From Hyphomicrobiales bacterium (GTDB lineage: Bacteria; Pseudomonadota; Alphaproteobacteria; Rhizobiales; Beijerinckiaceae), in NCBI GenBank assembly GCA_028290705.1, contig JAQGJH010000049.1:1-38415 (forward strand): a stretch of DNA of 38,415 nt, read 5' to 3'. This document shows, in pieces, positions 9,272-19,413 of this stretch. The notes under the pieces were generated by a model, which was not told the origin of the DNA, did no database searches, and was given only the letters and a program-made list of their open reading frames with translations. Both the position numbers and the translations under genes were made by a program. How positions within the stretch are numbered: the stretch's first letter is position 1; every line of letters starts with the position of its first letter.

Positions 9272-9288
9272 AGCAAGCCATGTGCCAG
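9272..9288 (-). promoter_or_regulatory. Sigma-54 (-24/-12) promoter for the SnoaL-deacetylase-amidase-gntR operon
   Basis: Read on the minus strand, CTGGCACATGGCTTGCT matches the consensus YTGGCACG-N4-TTGCW with one mismatch. The GG (9286-9285) and GC (9274-9273) are separated by exactly ten bases. Transcription would begin near 9262, giving a leader of about 58 nt before the ATG at 9203. Confidence 0.75.
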
Positions 9289-9301
9289 ATTGTGAACAAT
9301 C
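9288..9301. promoter_or_regulatory. 14-bp dyad, candidate GntR/FCD operator
   Basis: GATTGTGAACAATC is a perfect inverted repeat with 6-bp arms and a 2-bp centre. Its TTGT-NN-ACAA core is the pattern typical of FCD-type GntR operators. It directly abuts the -24 element of the minus-strand sigma-54 promoter and lies 44 bp upstream of the plus-strand one. It is the likely site for the GntR protein encoded at 5886-6602. Confidence 0.6.
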
Positions 9302-9344
9302 GAAACGGCGGACTGATCGCAATTCGCGACCTCGATGCGCGACA

Positions 9345-9361
9345 TTGGCACGCTCGTTGCA
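9345..9361 (+). promoter_or_regulatory. Sigma-54 (-24/-12) promoter for the amide-type ABC transporter operon
   Basis: TTGGCACGCTCGTTGCA is an exact match to the consensus YTGGCACG-N4-TTGCW, with GG at 9347-9348 and GC at 9359-9360 (spacing ten). The predicted start is near 9372, 53 nt before the ATG at 9425. Sigma-54 promoters need an AAA+ activator such as NtrC; I could not identify an activator site with confidence. Confidence 0.8.
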
Positions 9362-9424
9362 GTGGCTCGGGCAGTCGCCACCGACGAGACAGGATCGTCC
9401 CTGCCGTCCCCGCCGGAGAGTCAT

Positions 9425-10621
9425 ATGGCCGAATTCCTCTCACGCATCTCCCGCCGCGCTTTCGCGGCCGGCGTTTCCGCCGTCGCTCTCGGCCTGATGG
9501 CCGGGCCGACGCTCGCGGCCGATCCGATCAAGATCGGCCTCGTTACCGCGCTCTCGGGCCAATCGGCGCTCGCCGGCGAGGCGATCACGCGCGGCATGAC
9601 CATCGCGATCGACGAGATCAACGCCAAGGGCGGGTTGCTCGGCGGGCGCAAGCTCGAACTCGTGCGCCGCGACGACGAGGGCAACCCCGCCAAGGGCGTG
9701 ACGGCGGCGCGCGAACTGATCTTCCGCGAAAAAGTCGCGGTGCTGTTCGGCGGGCTCGACACGCCGGTGTCGATGGCGATCGTGCCGCTGGTGAATGCCG
9801 AGAAGACGCCGTTCATGGGGCCGTGGGCCGCCGGTACCGGCATCACCAAGAACCCCGGCAATCCGAACTTCGCCTTCCGGGTGTCGGCGGTCGACGAGAT
9901 CGTCAACGTGGGCATGCTGGATTACGCTCAGAAGACCTTCAAGGCGTCGAAGCCCGGCATGATTCTCGTCAACAATCCGTGGGGCGAATCGAACGAGGCC
10001 GGCCTCAAGGCGGCGCTCGCCGCCAAGGGCATGACGGCCGTGGGCATCGAAAAATTTGAGGCCAACGACGTCGATCTCGTGCCGCAACTGACGCGCCTGA
10101 AGACGTCGGGCGCGGACGTGCTGTTCATGGTGGGCAACGTCGGACCGTCCGCCCAGGTGGTGAAGTCGCTCGACCGCATGGGCTGGAAAGTGCCGATCGT
10201 GTCGCATTGGGGACCGGCCGGCGGCCGCTTCACCGAACTCGCGGGACCGAACGGCAAGGACGTGCATTTCGTCCAGACCTACAGCTTCTTCGGCAAGCAA
10301 TCGCCGGTCGGCGAGAAGGTGATCGCGGCCCTGAAGGCGAAATATTCGAACATCAAGGACGTGGGCGACATTACGCCGGCGGTCGGCGTCGCCAATGCCT
10401 ATGACGGCATGCAGCTCGCGGCGCTCGCCATTGCGGCGGCGGGATCGACGGACGGCGACGCCGTGCGGCAGGGCTTTTACAAGATCGGCAAGTATGACGG
10501 GCTGATCAAGACCTACGACAAGCCCTTCTCGCCCGGCGTGCACGACGCCGTGCAGGCCAACGACTACGTCTGGGCGCAGTTCATCGACAACAAGATCCTG
10601 CCGGTGGCGGCGACGAACTGA
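9425..10621 (+). CDS. Branched-chain amino acid/amide-type ABC transporter substrate-binding protein (Tat-exported)
   Basis: This is a 398-residue periplasmic binding protein of the Peripla_BP_6 (LivK/UrtA/FmdD) family. The signal peptide at residues 1 to about 34 contains RISRRAF, a twin-arginine motif, then a hydrophobic stretch and a GPTLAAD cleavage region. Tat export is therefore likely and suggests folding before export. The mature start IKIGLVTALSG and the block INAKGGLLGGRKLELVRRDDEGNPAKGV are typical of the family. I chose the ATG at 9425 because GGAG lies six bases upstream and the sigma-54 promoter sits just before it; an earlier in-frame start at 9335 would overlap that promoter. 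The family takes up branched amino acids, urea, short amides and aromatic acids. The neighbours favour an amide or ureide. Confidence 0.88.
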   Translation: MAEFLSRISRRAFAAGVSAVALGLMAGPTLAADPIKIGLVTALSGQSALAGEAITRGMTIAIDEINAKGGLLGGRKLELVRRDDEGNPAKGVTAARELIFREKVAVLFGGLDTPVSMAIVPLVNAEKTPFMGPWAAGTGITKNPGNPNFAFRVSAVDEIVNVGMLDYAQKTFKASKPGMILVNNPWGESNEAGLKAALAAKGMTAVGIEKFEANDVDLVPQLTRLKTSGADVLFMVGNVGPSAQVVKSLDRMGWKVPIVSHWGPAGGRFTELAGPNGKDVHFVQTYSFFGKQSPVGEKVIAALKAKYSNIKDVGDITPAVGVANAYDGMQLAALAIAAAGSTDGDAVRQGFYKIGKYDGLIKTYDKPFSPGVHDAVQANDYVWAQFIDNKILPVAATN

Positions 10622-10626
10622 CCTCG

Positions 10627-10667
10627 AGCCGCGCCGTCCCTGCGAGAAATCGCACGGCGGCGCGGCT
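10627..10667 (+). other. Strong intercistronic hairpin between binding protein and permease genes
   Basis: The outer arms AGCCGCGC (10627-10634) and GCGCGGCT (10660-10667) pair perfectly. Inside them TGCGA-GAAA-TCGCA forms a second stem with a GNRA-type GAAA loop. Only a short TTCT follows, so it is at most a leaky terminator. Such hairpins often raise the amount of binding-protein mRNA over permease mRNA. Confidence 0.6.
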
Positions 10668-10707
10668 TTCTGCGCGTCCGCGTTTCTCGCACAAGGTGGA
10701 TAACCTC

Positions 10708-11582
10708 ATGCTCTTGATGTCCGCGCTGATCAGCGGAATTGGCCTGGGCAGCATGTACGGCCTGATGGCGCTGGGCTTCTACGTCACCTATGCGGTGTCG
10801 GGCACGGTCAATTTCGCGCAGGGCAGCTCAATGATGCTCGGCGCGGTGCTGACCTTCGCGTTCGCGCGCACGCTCGGCTGGCCCATGCCGGTCGCGATCC
10901 TCAGCGCGCTGACGCTGTGCGCCGCCTATGGATTGCTGATCGAGGCCATTGCGGTGCGGCCTTTCGTCAATCGCGGATCGGATGCGTGGCTGATGGCCAC
11001 CGTGGCGCTCGGCATCGTACTCGACAATCTGGTGATGTTCACCTTCGGCAAGGAGCCGCGCAGCCTGCCGTCGCCGCTGGCGCAGACGCCGCTCGAGATC
11101 GGCGGCGTCGGGCTCGGCGTCTATCCGCTGCAGGCGATGATCCCCGTCGTCGGGCTGCTGTTGGCCTGCGGGCTGTATCTCGTGTCGACGCGCACGCGCT
11201 GGGGCTCGGCCATGCTGGCGGTCGCGCAGAACCGCGCCGCCGCGCGGCTGATGGGCATTCCGATCAAGCGCGTCATCGCGGGCGCGTATGCGATTTCGAC
11301 CTTGTTCGCCGGCATTGCGGGCGTGCTGATCGCGCCGCTGTTCAACGTGCATTCCGACATGGGCACGCTGTTTGGCCTGAAGGCATTTGCCGTGGCGATT
11401 CTGGGCGGCGTGACGAGCGCTTGGGGCGTGATGATCGCCGGCCTGCTGTTCGGCATTGCCGAGGGTTTGGTGACGGCGCTGCTCGGCTCCGGCTACACGC
11501 AGATCATCACCTTCGCGCTGGTGATCCTGGCGCTGGCCTGGCGACCCAATGGATTGTTCGGCCGCGCGGAGGTCAAGAAAGT

Positions 11583-11586
<4 letters not shown>
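10708..11586 (+). CDS. LivH-type ABC transporter permease
   Basis: This is a 292-residue inner-membrane protein with about eight hydrophobic segments. It has the family opening (GLGSMYGLMALGFYVTYAVSG, shown as GLGSMYGLMALGF followed by YVTYAVSG), the block TVNFAQGS near residue 35, and the coupling region AVAQNRAAARLMGI near 175. It forms one half of the membrane channel, paired with the LivM part of the next protein. I chose the ATG at 10708 because AAGGTGG lies about eight bases upstream; a GTG at 10696 inside that sequence is the alternative. The stop overlaps the next start (ATGA at 11583), so expression of the two is coupled. Confidence 0.9.
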
Positions 11587-14150
<2,564 letters not shown>

Positions 14151-14186
14151 TCCCGCAGCGCACAGGCGGCGCGTGCGCCTGCGTGC

Positions 14187-14216
14187 TTGCTTTCGCGTCA
14201 GCCGCGTCCACAATAT
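14187..14216 (+). promoter_or_regulatory. Possible sigma-70 promoter of the NitT/TauT-type operon
   Basis: TTGCTT (14187-14192) and CAATAT (14211-14216) are 18 bases apart, in the only AT-richer part of this gap. If real, transcription would start near 14223 and the palindrome at 14235-14248 would lie just downstream, a classical repressor position. Tentative. Confidence 0.3.
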
Positions 14217-14234
14217 GTGCTTCCCAGCCTGCTG

Positions 14235-14248
14235 ACTAACTAGTTAGT
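14235..14248. promoter_or_regulatory. Perfect 14-bp palindrome, TetR-type operator candidate
   Basis: ACTAACTAGTTAGT reads the same on both strands and stands out as AT-rich in a GC-rich background. This sequence form is common among operators of TetR-family repressors (family knowledge). It lies 73 bp upstream of the NitT/TauT-type permease start. No TetR gene is encoded in this window, so the regulator would have to be elsewhere. Confidence 0.55.
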
Positions 14249-14320
14249 TTTCGCAGGACCCCGGATGTTGGCCGCGCGCGCTTGCGCCGGACCGGCATCG
14301 CTCCGCCGGAAGCCTCGTCG

Positions 14321-15217
14321 ATGAGCATGAAATCCGCCACTGCCGACGAAAGCCTGCAGACGTCGTTGCCGAAGCCGGCCGCGAAGCCCGCGGGCGCGTC
14401 GGCCGGCGGAACGGCTCTCGCGTCGCTCGCGCCGGCCTTGCTCGGCCTCGTGGTGCCGGGCGCTTTCCTGCTCGTGTGGTGGGGCGTCGTGGCGGCCGGC
14501 GTGTTTCCGCCCTCGGTGCTGCCGTCGCCCTTCACGGTGGCGGCCGCGGCTTTCGACTGGGCCTTCGGCAATCCGCAGAACGGCGGGTATTCGGGCACGC
14601 TCGCGCAGGCGATCTGGGCCAGCAGCCAGCGCGTGCTGCTCGGCTATGGCATCGCCATGGTGCTGGGCGTCGCCATCGGGGTGCCGACGGGCGCGAGCAA
14701 ATTGATGGGCCATCTCGTCGATCCGTTCATCCATCTGCTGCGGCCGATTCCCGTCACCGCCTGGGTGCCGCTGTCGCTGGTGTTCTTCGGCTTCGGCTTC
14801 AAGGGCGCGGTGTTTCTCGTGGCGCTCGGCTCGTTCTTCCCCATCGTCGTCAACACGATCGAGGGCGTGCGCGGCGCCAACCGCAGCCTCGTCAAGGTCG
14901 GGCGGATGCTGGGCGCGCGCGGCTGGCGGCTGCTCTGGTATTTCATCCTGCCGGCGTCGCTGCCCTCGATCTTCGTCGGTTTGCGGCTCGGCATGGGCAT
15001 TTCCTGGGTGCTGATCATCGTGGCCGAGATGATGAGCGTGAAGTCGGGCATCGGCTACACGCTGCTGGACGCCTATTCGTTCGGGCGTTTCGACGTGGTG
15101 ATCGCCGCCATGATCGTGCTCGGCGTCATGGGTTTCCTGTCGGACCGCGTCATCGTGGCGGTCCAGTCCGTGGTGCTGCGCTGGCATCGGGAGGTGAGCA
15201 TCCATGCCGAATCCTGA
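14321..15217 (+). CDS. NitT/TauT-type ABC transporter permease (SsuC/TauC-like)
   Basis: This is a 298-residue inner-membrane protein. A Pro/Ala-rich cytoplasmic N-terminus (1-35) precedes about six hydrophobic segments. The BPD_transp_1 coupling loop is visible as EGVRGANRSLVKVGRMLGARG (the EAA-like loop, about 185-205), and the segment RPIPVTAWVPLSLVFFG near 145 is typical of SsuC/TauC/NrtB proteins. I chose the ATG at 14321, with GGAAG eight bases upstream; a second ATG two codons later is equivalent. It overlaps the ATPase gene by 14 bp. The family imports nitrate, sulfonates, riboflavin or thiamine precursors and aromatic acids, so the substrate is open. Confidence 0.9.
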   Translation: MSMKSATADESLQTSLPKPAAKPAGASAGGTALASLAPALLGLVVPGAFLLVWWGVVAAGVFPPSVLPSPFTVAAAAFDWAFGNPQNGGYSGTLAQAIWASSQRVLLGYGIAMVLGVAIGVPTGASKLMGHLVDPFIHLLRPIPVTAWVPLSLVFFGFGFKGAVFLVALGSFFPIVVNTIEGVRGANRSLVKVGRMLGARGWRLLWYFILPASLPSIFVGLRLGMGISWVLIIVAEMMSVKSGIGYTLLDAYSFGRFDVVIAAMIVLGVMGFLSDRVIVAVQSVVLRWHREVSIHAES

Positions 15218-16010
15218 CATGCGGCCCGGCGACGTCATCCTGCGTTGCGAACGACTCGACCGCACCTTCGTGTCGCGCGACGCGGGCGAAAACCGCGTGC
15301 TGCAGGACATCAATTTCGAGATGCGCAAGGGCGAGTTCGTGGTGCTGATCGGCCCGTCGGGCTGCGGCAAGTCCACGCTGCTCAACATCATTGCGGGATT
15401 CGACAGGCAGACCGCCGGGCGGGCGCTGATCGATGGACGTCCCATCGCGGGTCCCGGGCCCGACAAGGCGATGGTGTTCCAGGATTACGCTCTGCTGCCG
15501 TGGCTGAACGCGCGCGAGAACATCGAGATCGGGCTGAAGATGCAGCGCATCCCGGCGGCGCGGCGCACCGAGACGGCGCTGCGCTATCTCGGGCTTGTCG
15601 GTCTGGCCGAGGCGGCGGAACGGCCGGTCTACAAGCTCTCGGGCGGCATGCAGCAACGCGTGTCGATCGCCCGCGCTCTGGCGCTCGAGCCCAAGGTCCT
15701 GCTGATGGACGAGCCGTTCGGCGCGCTGGACGCGTTCCAGCGCGCGATCATGCATCGCGAACTGGTGCGGATCTGGCGCGCCACGCAGGCGACGATCATT
15801 TTCGTGACGCACAGTCTGGAAGAGGCGGTGTTCCTGGGCGAGCGCGTGGTGGCGATGACGCCGAAGGCCGTGGGGCTGACGGGAGAGTTGCGGATCGACA
15901 TGCCGCGTCCACGCGATCCGCTGTCACCTGAATTCGCGGCCGTGAAGCGCCGTCTCTACGAGATGATCACCGCGCATCTGCCCGAAGAGGTCGATGTGTT
16001 CGCCGATTGA
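15204..16010 (+). CDS. NitT/TauT-type ABC transporter ATPase (SsuB/TauB-like)
   Basis: This 268-residue ATPase has all motifs intact: Walker A GPSGCGKST at residue 50, Q-loop MVFQDYALLPW near 90, signature LSGGMQQR at 145, Walker B VLLMDEPFGALD near 165, and the H-loop FVTHSLEEAVFLG near 200. FGALD and the HSLEEA form are characteristic of the SsuB/TauB/NrtD group. It starts inside the permease gene (14-bp overlap) and is followed after 13 bp by the binding-protein gene, so the three form one translation-coupled unit. It powers uptake by the permease at 14321-15217. Confidence 0.93.
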   Translation: MPNPDMRPGDVILRCERLDRTFVSRDAGENRVLQDINFEMRKGEFVVLIGPSGCGKSTLLNIIAGFDRQTAGRALIDGRPIAGPGPDKAMVFQDYALLPWLNARENIEIGLKMQRIPAARRTETALRYLGLVGLAEAAERPVYKLSGGMQQRVSIARALALEPKVLLMDEPFGALDAFQRAIMHRELVRIWRATQATIIFVTHSLEEAVFLGERVVAMTPKAVGLTGELRIDMPRPRDPLSPEFAAVKRRLYEMITAHLPEEVDVFAD

Positions 16011-16023
16011 AACGGGGGCTTGC

Positions 16024-17049
16024 ATGCAGATCAGCAATTGGACGTCCAGCTGGAGCCGGGGCGCGGCGCTGCGGGGGATCGCGCTCGCGGCCGGGCTCGG
16101 GCTCGGCGCCGCGTCGTCTTTCGCCCAGGGGGCGAAGCCGGCCGACGTCGGGTCGGTGACGATCGGCTGGACCAAGACGACGGCGGGCATGTCGGTGGTG
16201 ATCGCCGAGCGTCTGGCGGCCAAGCACGGGCTGAAGATCGAGTCGGTGAATTTCAACAATGCCGTCGACGTCACCACCGCGATGGTCAACGGGCAGCTCG
16301 ACGTCGGCCTGCTGACCTCGGCGCATCTCGTGCGCGCGGTCGAGACCAATCTCGGCTTCGTGCAGATCGCCGGTAATTCGCGCGGCAACGTCACGATCAT
16401 CACGGCCAAAAAGCTCGGCCTCGAGCCCGGCGACTGGAAGGGCCTTCAAGCCGCGACCGACAAGAAGAAGCTGCGCATCGCCTCGTCGCGCGGCTCGATC
16501 AACGAACTCCTGTCGATGGCGACCTTCGCGCAGAGCGGCATGAACGTCGAACGCGATTTCGAACTCACCAACGTGGCCAATTTCGCCCAGCACGCCCAGG
16601 CCCTGCGCTCGGGTGAGTTCGACGTCGTGTTCTCGACCGAGCCGGGCGGTTCGCTGATGGTGGCGGAGGGTATCGGGACGCTGTTCCAGAAGCCCGACAT
16701 CACGCCCGCGGGATCGGTGCACACGATCTACACGGTGAAGCGCGAGTGGCTGGAGAAGAACCGCCCGAAGGCCAAGGCGCTGATTGCCACGCTGATCGAG
16801 GCGGCGGCCTGGCTGAACGAGGATGCGGCGCGCACGCAGGCGGAGGCCCAGAAGATCTTTCCGGTGAAGCCCGACGTACTCGCGGCCTCGCTGAAGCTCA
16901 ACCGATGGGACGTGCGGCTCGCCGTTCCCGAGACGATGGCGCTGGCCAAGATCGCAGCCGAACAAAAATTCGCGAAGACCGACGTATCTGCGCAGATTCC
17001 CGCCGCAATGGACGATAGTCTGCTGAAGGAACTCGGCGCGGACAAATGA
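16024..17049 (+). CDS. NMT1/TauA-like ABC transporter substrate-binding protein
   Basis: This is a 341-residue periplasmic protein with a Sec signal peptide (about 1-36, ending AASSFAQ). The body matches the NMT1/SsuA/TauA fold: VTIGWTKTTAGMSVVIAE, then FNNAVDVTTAMVNGQLDVG, the usual block in which gene products of this family test ligand-dependent hinge residues. I chose the ATG at 16024, six bases after GGGGG; an upstream in-frame start at 15994 would remove the signal-peptide character. Gene order here is permease, ATPase, binding protein. The substrate is unknown. It is followed after 31 bp by a DUF5996 gene in the same orientation. Confidence 0.87.
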   Translation: MQISNWTSSWSRGAALRGIALAAGLGLGAASSFAQGAKPADVGSVTIGWTKTTAGMSVVIAERLAAKHGLKIESVNFNNAVDVTTAMVNGQLDVGLLTSAHLVRAVETNLGFVQIAGNSRGNVTIITAKKLGLEPGDWKGLQAATDKKKLRIASSRGSINELLSMATFAQSGMNVERDFELTNVANFAQHAQALRSGEFDVVFSTEPGGSLMVAEGIGTLFQKPDITPAGSVHTIYTVKREWLEKNRPKAKALIATLIEAAAWLNEDAARTQAEAQKIFPVKPDVLAASLKLNRWDVRLAVPETMALAKIAAEQKFAKTDVSAQIPAAMDDSLLKELGADK

Positions 17050-17080
17050 ATGCTCGCGCATGGGGACCGCGGAGGAACCC

Positions 17081-18016
17081 ATGCGCGCCCACTGGCCCGA
17101 AATTCCCTACGTCGATTGGCGCGAGACCTGTTCGGCGCTGCATCTCTACACGCAGATCGTCGGCAAATACCGGCTGGCGCGCACCCCCTGGGTCAATCAT
17201 TCCTGGCATGCGACGCTCTATCCGACGGCGCGCGGCTTCACGACGTCGCTCATTCCCGACGGGCCGGTCGGCATCGAGATCCGGTTCGACCTGATCGACC
17301 ACAAGGTCGTGGGCGAGAGCGGCGACGGGAGACGCGATTCCTTCGCGCTCGGACAAATGAGCGTTTCAGAGTTTCATGCGCGGACGATCGACCTCATCGC
17401 GGCGCTGGGTGGACGGCCGGAATTCGATGGCGCGCCGAACGAGATCGCCGATGCCGTTCCGTTCGTCCGGGACGAAGCCATGCGGCCCTACGATGCCGAT
17501 GCGGTGCGGCGGTTCTTCGAGGCCAGTTCGGCGGTGACGCGCGTGCTGCAGGCGTTCCGCACGTCCTATCTCGGCAAGGTCAGCCCGGTACATCTGTTCT
17601 GGGGCAGTTTCGATCTGGCGGTGACGCGCTTTTCGGGGCGTCCGGCGCCGCTGCATCCCGGCGGCATTCCGAGCCTGCCCGACGAGGTGACGCGCGAGGC
17701 CTACAGCCACGAAGTCTCCTCCGCGGGGTTCTGGCCGGGCGGCGGACCCGTGGATTACGCGGCCTTCTATTCCTATGCCTATCCGGCTCCCGACGGATTC
17801 GCGCAGGCAAAGGCGCAGCCGGCTTCGGCGCGCTACGACGCGGCCTTCGGAGAGTTCATCCTGCCCTATGACGAGGTGCGGCGCTCGGCCGATCCCGAGG
17901 CCACCCTGATGGCGTTTCTGGAAAGCACCTACAGGGCCGCGGCGGATCTCGGCCGCTGGCCGGTCGAGGCACTGGAATGCGCCCCCGGCGTGCCCCGCCG
18001 CCCGAGACAGCTGTGA
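17081..18016 (+). CDS. DUF5996 family protein of unknown function
   Basis: This is a 311-residue protein that I recognise as DUF5996 by several conserved blocks: WPEIPYVDWRETCSALHLYTQ at the start (WPEIPY and LHLYTQIVGK), NHSWHATLYPTARGF, GKVSPVHLFWGSFDLAV, HPGGIPSLPDEVTREAYSHE and GEFILPYDEVR. No signal peptide or membrane segment is seen, so it is cytoplasmic. The many conserved His, Trp and Tyr residues suggest an enzyme or ligand-binding protein, but no function is known to me. The ATG at 17081 has GGAGG five bases upstream. Its stop overlaps the start of the following TctC-like gene (GTGA), so it is tied to two periplasmic binding proteins. Confidence 0.85.
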   Translation: MRAHWPEIPYVDWRETCSALHLYTQIVGKYRLARTPWVNHSWHATLYPTARGFTTSLIPDGPVGIEIRFDLIDHKVVGESGDGRRDSFALGQMSVSEFHARTIDLIAALGGRPEFDGAPNEIADAVPFVRDEAMRPYDADAVRRFFEASSAVTRVLQAFRTSYLGKVSPVHLFWGSFDLAVTRFSGRPAPLHPGGIPSLPDEVTREAYSHEVSSAGFWPGGGPVDYAAFYSYAYPAPDGFAQAKAQPASARYDAAFGEFILPYDEVRRSADPEATLMAFLESTYRAAADLGRWPVEALECAPGVPRRPRQL

Positions 18017-19113
18017 GGCGCGTGTTTGCGAGGCGTCTCTGCCTGTCGGCGCTGACGCTCGCCCTCTCGCTGAGTCCCGCGGCCGCGCAGGACGGCGGGT
18101 TTTTTGCCGGCAAGACGATCCGGATTCTGGTCGGCTATGCGCCGGGCAGCACGGCCGATGCGGACCCGCGGGCGCCCGGGCGGCCCTCCGGCCTGATCTT
18201 CTCCGGGCCGGGCAACGGATTCGAGACCTACGCACGCGTGCTGGCCCGGCATCTCGGCCGCTTCATCCCGGGACGCCCGTCCGTCGTCGTGCAGAACATG
18301 CCCGGGCTCGGCGGGCTGCGGGCCGCCGCCTATCTGGCGGACGAGGCCGCGCCCGATGGATTGACGCTCGGGCTGCTCAACCCCGTCAATGCGGTCGCGC
18401 CGCTGCTGACGCCGTCGCTGGCGTCCTTCGATGCGCGCCGCTTCGGATGGCTCGGCAGCCTCAACCGGGAGACGGGCGTGTGCGCCTTCTGGTCGCCGCG
18501 CATCGAGACGCTCGACGATCTACGGCACCGCCGCATCGTCATGGGCGGCACCGGCCCGCAGGCGCCGGCGACGATCGAAACGCGCGTGCTGGACGCGCTG
18601 CTCGGATTGCGGACCCGCATGGTGCTGGGCTACCCGAGCATTGCCGACATGCAGCAGCCGGCGGAGCGCGGCGAAATCGACGGCTTTTGCGGCCAGCACG
18701 TTTCGACCATGAAGGCCTCGATGCGCGAGGACGTGATGGAGGGGCGAGCGAGACTGCTGGTCCAGACCGGGCTGACGCCGCATCCGAAGCTGCCGCCCGA
18801 CATCCCGCACGCCTTCGCGCTCGCGCCCAACGAAGAGGCCCGCGAGATCATGAAGATCGTGTTCGGGCCGTGGAGTTTCGGCAAGCCTCTCGCGGCTCCC
18901 CCGGGCATGCCGGCGGACCGGCTCGAGGTCTTGCGCGAGGCGCTGCGTGCGACGCTGGCCGATGCCTCGTTCCTGGGCGAAGCGGCGCGGGGCGGCATGG
19001 AGATCGACCCGACGCCTGCGGCCGAGATCGAAAAGCTGCTGGGCGAAATCTACGCGACGCCGCCCGACACGATCGCGCAGGCGCGCCGCATCGTGGCGGC
19101 GGGCCAGGAGTGA
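18013..19113 (+). CDS. TctC/Bug-like periplasmic solute-binding protein with a loop insertion
   Basis: This is a 366-residue protein of the tripartite tricarboxylate transporter (TTT) receptor family. A signal peptide covers about residues 1-26 (LSALTLALSLSPAAAQ). The first strand GKTIRILVGYAPG and the block VVVQNMPGLGGLRAA are typical. Compared with the paralogue at 25679, about 22 extra residues (roughly 46-67, Pro/Ala/Gly-rich) sit between the first strand and the YARVLARHLG helix, at the mouth of the ligand cleft. No TctA or TctB membrane subunit is nearby, so this is an orphan receptor, as in many Bug proteins. I chose the GTG at 18013, which overlaps the DUF5996 stop. Confidence 0.85.
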   Translation: MRRVFARRLCLSALTLALSLSPAAAQDGGFFAGKTIRILVGYAPGSTADADPRAPGRPSGLIFSGPGNGFETYARVLARHLGRFIPGRPSVVVQNMPGLGGLRAAAYLADEAAPDGLTLGLLNPVNAVAPLLTPSLASFDARRFGWLGSLNRETGVCAFWSPRIETLDDLRHRRIVMGGTGPQAPATIETRVLDALLGLRTRMVLGYPSIADMQQPAERGEIDGFCGQHVSTMKASMREDVMEGRARLLVQTGLTPHPKLPPDIPHAFALAPNEEAREIMKIVFGPWSFGKPLAAPPGMPADRLEVLREALRATLADASFLGEAARGGMEIDPTPAAEIEKLLGEIYATPPDTIAQARRIVAAGQE

Positions 19114-19413
19114 CATGAAGCGCGAACCGACGCGAAGACCGGGACGCAGCGGCCGAACCGCAAATCTTTCGTTGCGGCACCCGATTCGTGGACAAGTTTT
19201 CGCTGGACCGCTGACTTCTATAAAACCGAATCTCCTGGAGTTACTTCATCAATGCGTGTGAAATGAATGTGAAAGCCTTGGCTCCTTCTTACAGTTGATC
19301 GGACCGGCTTGATCCTTTCGAATGAGGTGGGCACGCTTGCAGCTCCGTTGGAGTTGAAGCATGATGATGGCTGCGAAGAGAAGCCATCAACGCACTTCCG
19401 CGGAGGAAATTGA
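19114..19413 (+). other. 300-bp non-coding leader/promoter region of the FbpABC-like operon
   Basis: I see no gene here. The stretch is clearly AT-richer than its surroundings. It contains a TATAAA box at about 19216, a direct repeat of TTGATC separated by eight bases at about 19295-19315, and GGAGG at 19402-19406, seven bases before the next ATG. It most likely holds the promoter and regulatory sites of the downstream ABC operon. Confidence 0.5.

Noticed and set aside
9423-9428. CATATG restriction site at the binding-protein start, as in expression constructs
   Set aside because: A single six-base site with natural flanking promoter and ribosome site; no vector sequence is visible.
19327-19340. 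GTGGGCACGCTTGC, looking like a sigma-54 promoter before the FbpA-like gene
   Set aside because: The GG and GC elements are only seven bases apart instead of ten, so the holoenzyme could not use it.
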